From: Verrucomicrobiota bacterium | Lineage (GTDB): Bacteria; Verrucomicrobiota; Verrucomicrobiia; Chthoniobacterales; JAFAMB01 | Direction: 5' to 3' | Assembly (NCBI GenBank): GCA_019247695.1 | Contig: JAFBAP010000031.1 | Coordinates: 1 to 64,000 of the forward strand | DNA: 64,000 bases | Part shown: positions 36,992 through 46,626 of the stretch, piece by piece | Position numbering within the stretch: the stretch's first letter is position 1 | Layout of the letters: the number at the start of each line of letters is the position of its first letter | Translations under genes and position numbers: made by a program | Notes under the pieces: model-generated | Told to the model about the DNA's origin: nothing | Seen by the model: only the letters and a program-made list of their open reading frames with translations | The model's database searches: none

Positions 36992-37807
36992 ATGATTCAC
37001 CCGTCCGCCTTCGTCCACCCCGACGCGCAGATCGATCCGACCGCGGTCATCGAACCTTACGCAGTGATTGACGGTCCGGCCGTGATCGGCGCACGCACCC
37101 GGGTCCAGAGTCACGCGGTGATAACCGGCCCGGTGACGGCCGGCACCGACAACGTGATCGGGTACGGGGCCGTGGTCGGCGGCTTCCCGCAGGACCTCAG
37201 CTTCGACCCGGGCAGCACGTCATTCGTTCAGATTGGTGACCATAACGTTATCCGGGAGCACTGCACCATTCATCGCGGCACCAAGCCGGACTCGGCGACC
37301 GTGCTGGGCTCGCATAACTTCCTGATGGCAGGCGCTCACGCCGGCCACAACGTCGAGATCGGCAACCAGGTGATTCTCGCCAACAACGTTCTGTTGGGAG
37401 GGTACGTGACCGTGGGTGACCGCGCGTTTCTGGGGGGCGGCTCTGTGGTCCATCAGTTCACCAGGATCGGCCCGATCGCACTCCTGCAAGGGATGACGGG
37501 CGTCAGCAGGGACATTCCCCCGTTTGCGATCGCGGCGGGACGGAACAGCGTGGTGGCGCTCAACGTGGTCGGCCTGAAACGGGCCGGGTTCAACCTGGCG
37601 TTACGCAACGAAGCGAAGCGCGCTTTTGACTTGCTTTACCGGGCCGGGCTGAACACGGCGCAGGCGCGGGCCGCAGCCGCTGAGCAAGCGTGGGCACTGG
37701 AGGTTGCGCCCTTCTGGGCATTCGTGGGCACCTCCAAACGCGGCATTTGCGGGCTCGCAGCCTGGAGCCGGGTCAAGGGCGGCCTGGTCGAGGGCAGTGA
37801 GGATTGA
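36992..37807 (+). CDS. lpxA: UDP-N-acetylglucosamine acyltransferase (LpxA)
   Basis: LpxA adds a 3-hydroxyacyl chain to UDP-GlcNAc, the first step of lipid A synthesis. The 271-aa product shows the left-handed beta-helix hexapeptide repeats from residue 2 onward (IHPSAFVHPDAQIDPTAVIE), the catalytic His in AGAHAGHNVEIG (H119) and a C-terminal helical region. ATG follows an AAGGAAA. It stands alone; lpxD, lpxB and fabZ are not adjacent, unlike in proteobacteria. Confidence 0.96.
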   Translation: MIHPSAFVHPDAQIDPTAVIEPYAVIDGPAVIGARTRVQSHAVITGPVTAGTDNVIGYGAVVGGFPQDLSFDPGSTSFVQIGDHNVIREHCTIHRGTKPDSATVLGSHNFLMAGAHAGHNVEIGNQVILANNVLLGGYVTVGDRAFLGGGSVVHQFTRIGPIALLQGMTGVSRDIPPFAIAAGRNSVVALNVVGLKRAGFNLALRNEAKRAFDLLYRAGLNTAQARAAAAEQAWALEVAPFWAFVGTSKRGICGLAAWSRVKGGLVEGSED

Positions 37808-37950
37808 ATGGTGCGCGGCGGCCCGGGATTGGCAGGCGCGCCGCCCCGTTCTCCGGCCCTCCCCTTCAAGCGCGGCAATGCAGTTGGACGAGTGGCGCCC
37901 CGAAAATTTCGGGTTGCTGAACCCTGATTCCTCACCTAGTAAGGGCGCCC

Positions 37951-38424
37951 ATGATTAGAAGAGCACCACTATACGGAATATTTGGTGCGGCCTTGACGGT
38001 CGTAACATCAACCATCCCGAACGCAGCCAGTGCGGCGACTTCCGGCGACGTCCGTCACGTCCGGTTGACCGCCTACACCCATTCGGAGGGGGGTCGGGGA
38101 GGACGCCTCAATGCGCATGGTGCTCGACTCCACGTCGGGAGCGCGGCTGCTGACTGGTCGCGTTTTCCTTACGGCACCCGTTTCCGGCTACGAGGGCGAG
38201 GCGAGGTTTTTATGGTTGATGATTACGGGTCCGCCCTCGTCGGCACGAACACGATCGACCTGTACATGCCATCCCACCGGTCGATGAATCACTGGGGCGT
38301 CCGCCACGCCGACATCGAACTGCTGGAAATGGGCGATTTCGAGAAGAGCCGCCAGATCCTGAAGGGCCGCGCGCGCCACTCGGGTTACGTCCGCCGGATG
38401 CTGCACGCGCTGGAGAGGCGGTAA
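37951..38424 (+). CDS. Secreted 3D-domain protein
   Basis: The 157-aa product has a signal peptide (about 1-28) followed by a 3D domain, the double-psi beta-barrel of MltA and related peptidoglycan lytic enzymes. It shows LTAYTHSEGG, FPYGTRFRL, VDDYGSAL and NTIDLYMPS, where the aspartates of VDDYG and IDLY give the fold its name. It may cleave or bind peptidoglycan; stand-alone 3D proteins are poorly studied. It precedes lptD by about 180 bp on the same strand. Confidence 0.85.
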   Translation: MIRRAPLYGIFGAALTVVTSTIPNAASAATSGDVRHVRLTAYTHSEGGRGGRLNAHGARLHVGSAAADWSRFPYGTRFRLRGRGEVFMVDDYGSALVGTNTIDLYMPSHRSMNHWGVRHADIELLEMGDFEKSRQILKGRARHSGYVRRMLHALERR

Positions 38425-38602
38425 GGGCGCCGTCATCCCTCGATTGCCGCCCGCCACCGGCAATCCGGACGACAAGATTCTCACGCCGCGCCGGAGGCGG
38501 CGCGGCGTGGCCTGGGGTGAGCGCAACCTTGCGATCCCTGCTCTTTGCGATTGTCCCTGCGCTGCATTTCACGCTACATGTGGAAGCTCTTTCAGCTTTC
38601 CC

Positions 38603-40864
38603 ATGAGGTTACTGCTGCTTGCGTTCGCTTTAACTTTTGCCGTTAGCGCGCCACTCTTCGGGCAGGCGGCCCAAAAGAATCAAGGCCCGGTCGAGATCAC
38701 TTCGGACGGCGGAACGCGCTTCGAGGGCGGGGTCGCGATCGCGGATAACAACGTGCAGGTTATCTACGGCGACGCGGCCATCTACTGTGACCACGCCGAG
38801 TACAACCCCGACACCCACGAAGTGATGGCGCGCGGGCACGTACGGATCTACCGCGAAGGCAGTGCCTTCACCTGCGATCGGGCGTTTTACAATTTGCAAA
38901 CCAAAGAGTTCAAAGCGGCTGATTTCGGGGGGCAGAGGCTCCCATTTCAAGTCCTCGGCGAGAACGTGGTCAATACGGCTGACAATCGGACCACCATTTG
39001 GCATGCATCTCTGACGACCAGCGACTCGTCGATCCCGGACTATGAAATCCGGGCGCGCCGGGTACGCATCTATTCTAATGACCGCGTCATTTTCTCCAAC
39101 GTCACCCTGTACGTGCACGACATCCCGGTCTTCTGGTTCCCGTACCTGTACCAGTCGCTGAACGAGCAGTTTTCTTACAACCTTTCTCCGGGCTACACCA
39201 GCACCTGGGGCGCCTACCTGCTCACGATCGTCACCTTTCCGATCACGGACGACATCGACGCGACGGCTCACATCGACCTGCGCAGCAACCGCGGGCCGGC
39301 GCTCGGCTTCGACGTGAATTACTCGTTCGGTGACCAGGACCAGATCACCGGCAGGCTGCGCACCTACGCGCTTTACGACACGAACCCCAACGTCAACGAA
39401 ACCTCGCTGGACCGGGCGCCGATTTCTCCGGGCCGGTATCGGATCAGTTACCAGTCGCGCGCGTACATCACCACCGATCTGGTTGCCCAGGTCAACATCA
39501 ACAAGCTCAGCGACCCCTACATTCTGCAGGACTATTTCGCCGCCGAGTTCCAGGTCGACCCGGAGCCGGATAACTTCGCCGAATTGCAAAAACGTGGGGA
39601 GGCTTACACGCTGACGGCCTTGACCCGGTTTCAGGCCAACCGGTTTTTCGAGACCACGGAACGGCTGCCGGAACTCCTTGGGGAGGTGGCTCGGGTACCG
39701 CTCTTTAACGGGCCCGTTTTCTACGAAGGCCAAACCGGTCTGGCCAACCTGTACCGGAGCTTTAACGGCGGCAGCCCGAACCCGAGTTACGGCTCGTACC
39801 GGATCGATACGTTCCACCAACTTACCGCGCCCGAGACCTTATTCGGCTTTTTGTCGGTCGTACCGCGGGCCGGCCTCCGGGCCACCTACTACAACCCGAC
39901 CGGCACCTTCATCCCGAGTCCCGACAGCGGCACCGTGTTCACGCCGCCGCCCACCGGCGCCCCTCCCGGCACGATCGAGCGCAGAAGTCCCGGAATCCGG
40001 TTTCTCTACAACCTCGGGGTGGAGGCTTCCTTCAAGCTGTCGCGCGCCTTCGAGGACGTGCAGTCGCGCTGGCTCGGCCTGGACGGGCTCCGGCACGTGA
40101 TCCAGCCCTACACCGATTTTTCGTACGTCAACACTCCCACCCTTAAACCTCAGAGCCCGATCAACCCGATCGCGCAACCCGGGGACATCCTGCCATTCGA
40201 CCGCTACATCCCGGGCACCCAGGAGCCGCCGATCGAATTCCCGCAATTCAATTCCATCGACTCGATCGATCACTGGACCATCTGGCGGATCGGGGTGCGC
40301 AACCGGTTGCAGACCCGGCGTGACAACTCGACCCTGAACTGGATCGACATCGACTCGTTTATCGACGTGAATTTCAAGAACCCGTATGAACTGGGCTCCT
40401 ATTCCGACCTCGTCACACGAGTACGCTTTAACCCGGTGCCGTGGCTCAGCCTCACCCTCAACAGCCAACTGCCGGTTCTCTACCGCAACGGATTCACCGA
40501 GGTCGATACTTACTTGACCTGGACGGTCAACCCGAGCGTGTTTGTCTCGCTCGGGGACGCCTACCTGACCCACAATCCGAGCCTGCCGGACAGCCACCAG
40601 ATCAGCGTGCAGACGTACCTTCGGCTGAATGAGAACTGGGGCTTGAGCGTCTACGAGCAATACGAGACGTTTTCGGGCCAATGGCAGCTGCAACGTTACC
40701 AGATTCACCGGGACCTGAGCAGCTGGGTCGGAACGCTCAGCCTGCAGGTGCAGGACAACGGGGGCGGCAAACGCAGCGTAACCCTGTCGCTTGCCCTCAC
40801 GCTGAAGGCGCTGCCGCAATTTGGCCTGCCGGTCAACCTTCTGCCGAGCAGCGCCCTTCAATAG
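38603..40864 (+). CDS. lptD: LPS-assembly protein LptD (OstA)
   Basis: LptD is the outer-membrane barrel that inserts LPS into the outer leaflet. From ATG 38603 the product is 753 aa with a signal peptide (MRLLLLAFALTFAVSAPLFG). An N-terminal OstA/LptA-like beta-jellyroll follows (about 28-145, e.g. VIYGDAAIYCDHAEYNP). The rest is a beta-barrel rich in alternating aromatic strands. Only one clear Cys pair region lies in the jellyroll, so disulfide pairing as in E. coli LptD cannot be assumed. The frame extends upstream to 38444 but the signal peptide fixes the start. Confidence 0.9.
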   Translation: MRLLLLAFALTFAVSAPLFGQAAQKNQGPVEITSDGGTRFEGGVAIADNNVQVIYGDAAIYCDHAEYNPDTHEVMARGHVRIYREGSAFTCDRAFYNLQTKEFKAADFGGQRLPFQVLGENVVNTADNRTTIWHASLTTSDSSIPDYEIRARRVRIYSNDRVIFSNVTLYVHDIPVFWFPYLYQSLNEQFSYNLSPGYTSTWGAYLLTIVTFPITDDIDATAHIDLRSNRGPALGFDVNYSFGDQDQITGRLRTYALYDTNPNVNETSLDRAPISPGRYRISYQSRAYITTDLVAQVNINKLSDPYILQDYFAAEFQVDPEPDNFAELQKRGEAYTLTALTRFQANRFFETTERLPELLGEVARVPLFNGPVFYEGQTGLANLYRSFNGGSPNPSYGSYRIDTFHQLTAPETLFGFLSVVPRAGLRATYYNPTGTFIPSPDSGTVFTPPPTGAPPGTIERRSPGIRFLYNLGVEASFKLSRAFEDVQSRWLGLDGLRHVIQPYTDFSYVNTPTLKPQSPINPIAQPGDILPFDRYIPGTQEPPIEFPQFNSIDSIDHWTIWRIGVRNRLQTRRDNSTLNWIDIDSFIDVNFKNPYELGSYSDLVTRVRFNPVPWLSLTLNSQLPVLYRNGFTEVDTYLTWTVNPSVFVSLGDAYLTHNPSLPDSHQISVQTYLRLNENWGLSVYEQYETFSGQWQLQRYQIHRDLSSWVGTLSLQVQDNGGGKRSVTLSLALTLKALPQFGLPVNLLPSSALQ

Positions 40865-40892
40865 GTAAAGCGAATAGGTAGGTAAAGCGAAT
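40862..40892. repeat. Direct repeat at the lptD stop / ugd upstream region
   Basis: TAGGTAAAGCGAAT occurs twice (40862-40875 and 40879-40892), a 14-bp perfect direct repeat at a 17-bp period. The first copy includes the lptD TAG stop. It may be a micro-duplication or a tandem binding site in front of ugd. Confidence 0.8.
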
Positions 40893-40947
40893 CGCGTCTG
40901 GACAAAAGCTGGTTTAGCCGTATTAAAACTGTTCTCTTATTTCTTCT

Positions 40948-42255
40948 ATGGATATAGCAATTATAGGGTCCGGGTACGTCGGGCTGGTTACCGGAGCCTG
41001 TTTCGCCGATGTCGGCCACAACGTTATCTGCGTCGACAACGACGAGCGGAAGGTCAAAACGCTGCTGGCCGGTCACATTCCGATTTTCGAACCGGGCCTC
41101 GAAGAACTCGTGCATCGGAACGTTTCGGCGCACCGGCTGCATTTTACGAGCAGCATCGAAGATGGCGTCGACCGGTCGCAGGTGGTCTTCATAGCCGTAC
41201 CCACGCCGCCCCAGGCGGACGGCAGCGTTGACATGACGTACATCGAACAGGTGGCGCGCGAGATCGCCGCGGTGATGAAAGATTACCGGGTCATCGTTGA
41301 TAAGAGCACCGTTCCGGTCAAGACGGGCGAAAAGGTGGCCAACACGATCCGGCGCTACAACAAGGCAGGGGTCGATTTCGACGTGGTCAGCAACCCTGAA
41401 TTTCTCCGTGAAGGTTGTGCGGTTCATGACCTGATGTGCCCCGATCGCATCGTGATCGGTTCCAGCAACGACCGGGCGCTGGCGTTGATGAAGAAGGTAT
41501 ACGAGCCGTTTATGGCGCCGATCATGGTCACCGACATCAACAGTGCGGAGCTTATCAAACACGCTGCAAACTCGTTCCTGGCCCTCAAGATTTCTTACAT
41601 CAACGCGATCTCGGCGATCTGCGAAGCCAGCGGCGCCGACGTGGAGAAAGTGGCCGACGGCATCGGGGCCGACAAACGGATCGGACGCGCCTTCCTGAAT
41701 GCGGGTCTCGGCTACGGCGGCTCGTGTTTTCCGAAGGACCTGGCCGCATTTATCGCCATCAGCGACGAACTGGGCGTTCCGTTCAATCTGCTCAAAGAGG
41801 TTCAAAGAATCAACCGGACGCAGCGCGAGCGTTTCGTGAAGAGGGTTCGGGAGACCCTGTGGGTGTTGAAAGGCAAGCGGATCGCGGTTTGGGGGCTCAC
41901 GTTCAAACCGGATACGGACGACGTGCGCAGTTCCGTGGCGATTGATGTCGTCAACGACTTGCTGCGGGAAGGCGCCGACGTGGTTGCCTATGATCCCAAG
42001 GGCATGGACAAAGTTCGTGAATGGAACCTGTGCAAGGGTGCCATGCTGGCCGATTCGGCCCTGGACGCCGTGCGCGACGCCGAAGCGCTGGTGATCGCCA
42101 CGGAATGGAACGAGTTTGAGGCGATCAACCTCGAGCACGTCCGCAAGATCATGCATACCCCGATCGTGTTCGATGGCCGTAATCAGTTCGATCCGGCGAC
42201 GATGAAAGACCTCGGATTCCGGTATTACGCGATTGGACGCGGCGACGTCGCGTAG
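40948..42255 (+). CDS. ugd: UDP-glucose 6-dehydrogenase
   Basis: Ugd oxidises UDP-glucose to UDP-glucuronate with NAD+, supplying acidic sugars for exopolysaccharide or LPS. The 435-aa product has the N-terminal Rossmann motif GSGYVG (7-12), catalytic C260 in GLGYGGSCFPKDL, and the C-terminal UDP-binding domain (FKPDTDDVRSS). Length and residues are typical. It is between lptD and rsmB, with another sugar-transfer gene 3 kb away, consistent with an envelope polysaccharide role. Confidence 0.97.
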   Translation: MDIAIIGSGYVGLVTGACFADVGHNVICVDNDERKVKTLLAGHIPIFEPGLEELVHRNVSAHRLHFTSSIEDGVDRSQVVFIAVPTPPQADGSVDMTYIEQVAREIAAVMKDYRVIVDKSTVPVKTGEKVANTIRRYNKAGVDFDVVSNPEFLREGCAVHDLMCPDRIVIGSSNDRALALMKKVYEPFMAPIMVTDINSAELIKHAANSFLALKISYINAISAICEASGADVEKVADGIGADKRIGRAFLNAGLGYGGSCFPKDLAAFIAISDELGVPFNLLKEVQRINRTQRERFVKRVRETLWVLKGKRIAVWGLTFKPDTDDVRSSVAIDVVNDLLREGADVVAYDPKGMDKVREWNLCKGAMLADSALDAVRDAEALVIATEWNEFEAINLEHVRKIMHTPIVFDGRNQFDPATMKDLGFRYYAIGRGDVA

Positions 42256-42518
42256 GCGAGACGTCGCGCACGTCAGTCAGGTCCTTGTTGTCGTCACCGT
42301 TGCGCTTCATCCGGCTGCACCCCGGCCGTCGTGGCGCACGTTGAATTCCGTCGCGCGTGAAGGCACCGGACGAGCTTGCTTGCGGGCACGCGAAGTTGCG
42401 CGGCCCGCGCATGAGAATCCGGTGACAACGGACGAGTCTTGTGGAATTTTAAGCCATCCGTCCTGCCCCCGATGTTTCCCCCTAGGGCATTGTTTTTCGG
42501 CAGGGTGGAGAGAGGCTT

Positions 42519-43760
42519 ATGCTAGGAAAGAACCCGCGCTTATGTTGTCTAAAAGCGCTGCAGCGCTGGGAAGCGGGGCGCGAATTTGCCGACGACGTGC
42601 TGCACGACACCCTGCAGCATTCCGGGTTGAACGGGGTGAACCGCTCGTTCGTCACGGAGACGTTCTACGGGGTGATCCGGAACCGTTCGTACCTTGACTT
42701 TATCATCCAGCACTTTCGCAGCAGCGGTCTGGATCTCCCGACGCGTCAGGTTTTGCGGCTGGGGGTGTATCAGCTTTACAAGATGCGAATCCCGGACCAC
42801 GCGGCGGTCTACGAGACGGTGAACATCGCCGGACCGGCGCGGACCCTGGTCAACGCCATCCTGCGCCGTTCGATCGTCCAGAAAAACGAAGTGCTGGGTG
42901 AACTCGAGCAGGCGCCGGTCTACATCCGGTACTCGCACCCGGAATTTCTCTTTCGTCGCTGGGAGAATCAGCATGGACCGGTGAACGCCGAACGTTTGTG
43001 CGTCTGGAACAACCAGCCGGCCCGCATTTTCGTGCGGGCAAATCGTCTGCGCGTTACGCCGGGTGAATTGCTGGAAAGCCTGCCCGAGGCCAAGCCGCTT
43101 CCCGAACACCCCGACTGCCTCCAGGTGCCGCACCTCCCGATGTCATGGATCAATTCGGGGGTGGCGTACGTACAGGACCCGAGCACGCTGATGGCGTGCG
43201 ACCTCCTCGCCGCTCAGCCGGCCGAAACTGTGCTGGATGCATGCGCCGCGCCTGGCGGAAAAACCGGCTACCTGGCCCAGCTCATGGAAAACCGGGGCCG
43301 GCTGGTGGCGACCGATTATGAAAAGGTCCGGCTGCACCGGCTGGAGCACAACCTGGACCGGCTCGGCGTCGCAAATGCGACCGTGCTGCAGCTGGACTGG
43401 CTGCACGCGACCCCGCCTTTTCCGCCGCAGACGTTCGACGCGATTCTGATCGACGCCCCTTGCACCAACACCGGCGTCATACGGCGCCGGACCGACGTGC
43501 GCTGGCGTCTGACGCCGCAGGATTTTGGCCGGATGCAGCGCTTGCAAATCCGCATCCTGGAATCGGTGCTGCCCTACCTGAAGGTGGGCGGACGCGTTGT
43601 CTACAGCACCTGCAGCATCGAAGCGGACGAAAATGACGAAGTTGTGCACCAGGTACTGGCGCATTCTCCCGAAGTCGAACTGGTCACCACCCGCCAGGTC
43701 GTGCCGACTCGCGACGAACTGGACGGTGCATACGCCGCCCTGCTGCGCCGGACCCAATAG
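42519..43760 (+). CDS. rsmB: 16S rRNA m5C967 methyltransferase (RsmB/Sun)
   Basis: RsmB methylates C967 of 16S rRNA using SAM. The 413-aa product has an N-terminal NusB-like RNA-binding domain (about 5-130) and a C-terminal methyltransferase with the SAM motif DACAAPGGKTGYLAQ and the two catalytic cysteines in DAPCTNTG and VYSTCSIEADEND. The ATG follows a purine-rich GGAGAGAGG. It is convergent with panD. Confidence 0.94.
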   Translation: MLGKNPRLCCLKALQRWEAGREFADDVLHDTLQHSGLNGVNRSFVTETFYGVIRNRSYLDFIIQHFRSSGLDLPTRQVLRLGVYQLYKMRIPDHAAVYETVNIAGPARTLVNAILRRSIVQKNEVLGELEQAPVYIRYSHPEFLFRRWENQHGPVNAERLCVWNNQPARIFVRANRLRVTPGELLESLPEAKPLPEHPDCLQVPHLPMSWINSGVAYVQDPSTLMACDLLAAQPAETVLDACAAPGGKTGYLAQLMENRGRLVATDYEKVRLHRLEHNLDRLGVANATVLQLDWLHATPPFPPQTFDAILIDAPCTNTGVIRRRTDVRWRLTPQDFGRMQRLQIRILESVLPYLKVGGRVVYSTCSIEADENDEVVHQVLAHSPEVELVTTRQVVPTRDELDGAYAALLRRTQ

Positions 43761-43768
43761 CCTCTGCG

Positions 43769-43819
43769 TGCATCCCTCGCGAATCCCTCGGTGACCGGCA
43801 CGGCCGGGTAAGGGATGCA
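43769..43819. terminator. Inverted repeat between convergent rsmB and panD
   Basis: TGCATCCCT (43769-43777) and AGGGATGCA (43811-43819) form a perfect 9-bp dyad enclosing a smaller CCGG/CCGG hairpin in the 62-bp gap between the two stop codons. A shared terminator is plausible, though no T run follows. Confidence 0.4.
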
Positions 43820-43822
43820 GGC

Positions 43823-44179
43823 TCAGTGCTGGCCCACCACCTGATTGCGCTCGTTGACGATGATAATCTGAGGCTGGTGGGTCCTCGCCTCTTCCGTCGT
43901 GAAAAGACCGAAGCTCATGATCGTGAGCCGGTCACCCGGCTTTCCCAGGTAAGCGGTCGCGCCGTTTAACTCGATGAGGCCTTGTTCACGAACGCCGTAG
44001 ATGACGTAAGTCTCGAAGCGCTCCCCGTTACCCATGTTGCCGACCAAAATTCGCTCGTACTCCTCCAGGCCTACCCGCTCGGCCAAGTCAGCCGAAATCG
44101 TCAGGCTGCCCTCGTAATTCACGTTGGCAGCGGTGACGCAAGCGCGGTGGATCTTTGATTTCAGGAGCGTAAATTGCAC
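43823..44179 (-). CDS. panD: Aspartate 1-decarboxylase (PanD)
   Basis: PanD makes beta-alanine for pantothenate and coenzyme A. The 118-aa proenzyme self-cleaves between G24 and S25 (YEGSLTI) to form the pyruvoyl group; the active-site K9 is present. It starts at GTG. The SanA-like gene lies 66 bp upstream on the same strand, and no other pan gene is nearby. Confidence 0.96.
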   Translation of the reverse strand: MQFTLLKSKIHRACVTAANVNYEGSLTISADLAERVGLEEYERILVGNMGNGERFETYVIYGVREQGLIELNGATAYLGKPGDRLTIMSFGLFTTEEARTHQPQIIIVNERNQVVGQH

Positions 44180-44245
44180 AGCGTTGATTGTAGCGCGGAT
44201 CGACGCATTGAAAAGTCGATGGCGGTGCGAAACCGAAACGGCCGG

Positions 44246-44899
44246 TCATTGCGCATGGCCATCCCGGCGCACGATGCACGCCTCCCAAACGGCCACCAAC
44301 CGTGCGAGCACCTCGCGTAATTCGGCGCGGTGCCCGGATACTTTCCTCACGGCATCGGCGTCGAACGCGATCGCGTCAATTCCATAGGCGCGGCACAGGA
44401 AGAGGGCTCGTTCATTATGAAACCTTTGCGAAATGACGGTTAACTCGCGGGCTGAAAACACGGTCCGGGCGCGCAGAATCGAGTCAATGGTGCGCACCCC
44501 CGCGGGGTCGAGGAGCAGCACCTCGGCGGGAATCCCGCGATTCATCAGCGCACGCCGCATGTCTTCGGGCTCATTGCAGTCCGGCTCGGTACCGTTGCCG
44601 CTTAGGATCAACTTGCGAACCTTCCCGCCGTGGTAAAGGGCAGCGGCCGCCTCCACGCGTGCCCGGAAATATTGGTTGGGCCGCCCGGAAGGGGCTAACC
44701 GGGATGTCCCCAGGACGAGGCCGATCTCGCGCGTGGGCACCGCGTCGAGGTCATCATAGAGACGGCCCCGGCCGGCGCTGCCCACCAGGTACTGGGCCCA
44801 GACTGCCGTTCCGGCAAAGATAACACCCGAAACGACCAATCCCGCCGGCACCCACGGGAGAACTCCGTTGATCCAGGACTGAAAACTCCGTAAGCTCAT
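44246..44899 (-). CDS. SanA/YdcF-like DUF218 membrane protein
   Basis: From ATG 44899 the 217-aa product has one N-terminal transmembrane helix (about 15-37) and a periplasmic DUF218 domain: GLVLGTSRLAPSGRPNQYF, KLILSGNG, EDMRRALMNRGIPAE and VISQRFHNERALFLCR. It matches the SanA subgroup, linked in E. coli to envelope barrier function (vancomycin exclusion at high temperature); the enzymatic activity is not known. It is upstream of panD and may share its transcript. Confidence 0.9.
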   Translation of the reverse strand: MSLRSFQSWINGVLPWVPAGLVVSGVIFAGTAVWAQYLVGSAGRGRLYDDLDAVPTREIGLVLGTSRLAPSGRPNQYFRARVEAAAALYHGGKVRKLILSGNGTEPDCNEPEDMRRALMNRGIPAEVLLLDPAGVRTIDSILRARTVFSARELTVISQRFHNERALFLCRAYGIDAIAFDADAVRKVSGHRAELREVLARLVAVWEACIVRRDGHAQ

Positions 44900-45042
44900 G
44901 GCGTTCTCGTTCTTCCGGGCATGGCCGGCAACGTTAGGGGAAAGATGCACAGGATTCCAGGCTTCAAAACCGGACGGCATCGATTTTAAGGTATGCGACC
45001 GTTCGGGGTTCTGCTAAACGTTCCGGTTGATTCGCTGCCGAT

Positions 45043-46626
45043 ATGTCGATGCGCAGTTCCCGGAGTTCCCAGCAGGGCGTCAAAGCACAGGCCGCGCCTG
45101 CACATCCGAAAAAAATGCCCGCTCCCGTAAACTCACAGTTGCCCGGCCCGGGGCGTGTCGACGGATCATCGGGCGTACGCTCACCGCTGCTCGTCCCGCC
45201 GGGCAGGGCACGCCCTGACGGGCGGCAACCGGCGATGCTCGGCCGGCGCCAGGAGATCAATCTGCAGCTTAACCAGCTCATCGACGCCGCCATCCTGGTC
45301 GCATGCCTTTACCTTGCGTACGCGTTCCGGAAGTTCCTAAGTACCCAGATCCCGAGCCTCGACCCGCTGGAGTCCACCACCGCATACCTCTGGCTGGTCG
45401 TGCTGATCATCCCGTTCGGGCCGTTGCTCCTGGACCTTCAGGGTTTTTATAACGTTTCCCTCCGGAAAACGGCCGTACGAACCTTTTCCCAAGCCATGCA
45501 GGCCCTGTTATGGCTTTGCGTCCTTATCGGGGCGTGCGCGATTCTTTTCAAACTCAGGATCAGCAGCCGCTCCGTGTTGATCCTGTTCACCGGCATCAGC
45601 GCCGTGGCCCTGCTTCTGAAGGAGCGAATCCGGATCGCTTACCTGCGCAACCGCGCCCGGCGAGGCCAGTATCGGGAACGGGTGGTGCTGGCGGGATCAA
45701 CGGAAGAAATTGAACAATTTACCCGCCGGGCCGGCACAGACATGATGGCGGAAGTGGATATTGTCGAGACCATCGACATCTCGCGCGAACCCATTCCCAA
45801 CCTGGTGCGGGCCTTGCATCAACATTCCGTCGGCCGGGTGATCTTTTCCGCTTCCCGCGCCGAACTCAGCAGGGTCGAAGAAGCGATTGCCGCCTGCGAG
45901 GTTGAAGGGGTCGAAGCATGGCTGGTGGCGGATTTTATCAGGACGTCGATTGCTCGACCGGCCTTCGACGCGTTCGGCGCCCAACCGATGCTGGTCTTTC
46001 GTTCGACCCCCGATGTCTCGTGGACGCTCCTGGTCAAGCGCACGATTGACCTGCTCGGAGCGCTCGCGGGTCTGGTGCTGCTGGCTCCCCTCCTGCTTGT
46101 CGCCGCCCTGGCGATAAAACTGACCAGCCCGGGCCCGGCCATCTTCTCGCAGGAACGCTGCGGCAAACACGGGCGGCCGTTCCGCATGTACAAATTCCGG
46201 TCCATGTACTCGGATGCCGAGCAGCGACGGCACGAACTGGAAGCGTACAACCAGATGAGCGGCCCGGTCTTCAAGCTCGATGACGACCCGCGCATCACCC
46301 CGCTCGGGCGCATCCTGCGGAAGTACAGCATCGACGAACTCCCGCAATTGGTGAACGTGTTGCTCGGGCACATGAGCCTCGTGGGGCCGCGCCCGCTGCC
46401 GACTTATGAGGTTGAAAACTTCGCCAACACGGCGCAGCGCCGGCGCTTGAGCGTGAAACCCGGGTTGACCTGCCTCTGGCAGATCAGCGGGCGCAACAAA
46501 GTCCGGGACTTTGAAACCTGGGTGAAGCTCGACCTTGAGTACATCGATAACTGGTCGATCTGGCTGGATGTTCGCATCCTCCTGCACACCGTGCCGGCGG
46601 TCTTGTTCGCCGACGGAGCCACGTAG
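45043..46626 (+). CDS. Polyprenyl glycosylphosphotransferase (undecaprenyl sugar-phosphate transferase)
   Basis: The product transfers a sugar-1-phosphate to undecaprenyl phosphate, the first step of an exopolysaccharide or O-antigen unit. After four N-terminal transmembrane helices and a CoA-binding-like domain comes a fifth helix (about 330-352). The catalytic Bac_transf domain follows, with KFRSMY, KYSIDELPQLVNVL, SLVGPRPL and KPGLTCLWQISGRN. The first 65 residues are Pro/Ser-rich; ATG 45238 (MLGRRQEINLQL) may be the true start. No other glycosyltransferase is near, so it is probably an orphan initiator. Confidence 0.93.
   Translation: MSMRSSRSSQQGVKAQAAPAHPKKMPAPVNSQLPGPGRVDGSSGVRSPLLVPPGRARPDGRQPAMLGRRQEINLQLNQLIDAAILVACLYLAYAFRKFLSTQIPSLDPLESTTAYLWLVVLIIPFGPLLLDLQGFYNVSLRKTAVRTFSQAMQALLWLCVLIGACAILFKLRISSRSVLILFTGISAVALLLKERIRIAYLRNRARRGQYRERVVLAGSTEEIEQFTRRAGTDMMAEVDIVETIDISREPIPNLVRALHQHSVGRVIFSASRAELSRVEEAIAACEVEGVEAWLVADFIRTSIARPAFDAFGAQPMLVFRSTPDVSWTLLVKRTIDLLGALAGLVLLAPLLLVAALAIKLTSPGPAIFSQERCGKHGRPFRMYKFRSMYSDAEQRRHELEAYNQMSGPVFKLDDDPRITPLGRILRKYSIDELPQLVNVLLGHMSLVGPRPLPTYEVENFANTAQRRRLSVKPGLTCLWQISGRNKVRDFETWVKLDLEYIDNWSIWLDVRILLHTVPAVLFADGAT

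Noticed and set aside
38630-39820. A 396-codon open frame antisense to lptD
   Set aside because: Shadow frame from high third-position GC; lptD has a signal peptide and family motifs on the other strand.
40858-42156. A 432-codon open frame antisense to ugd
   Set aside because: Shadow of a fully conserved gene; the product is Arg/His/Asp-rich with no recognisable motif.
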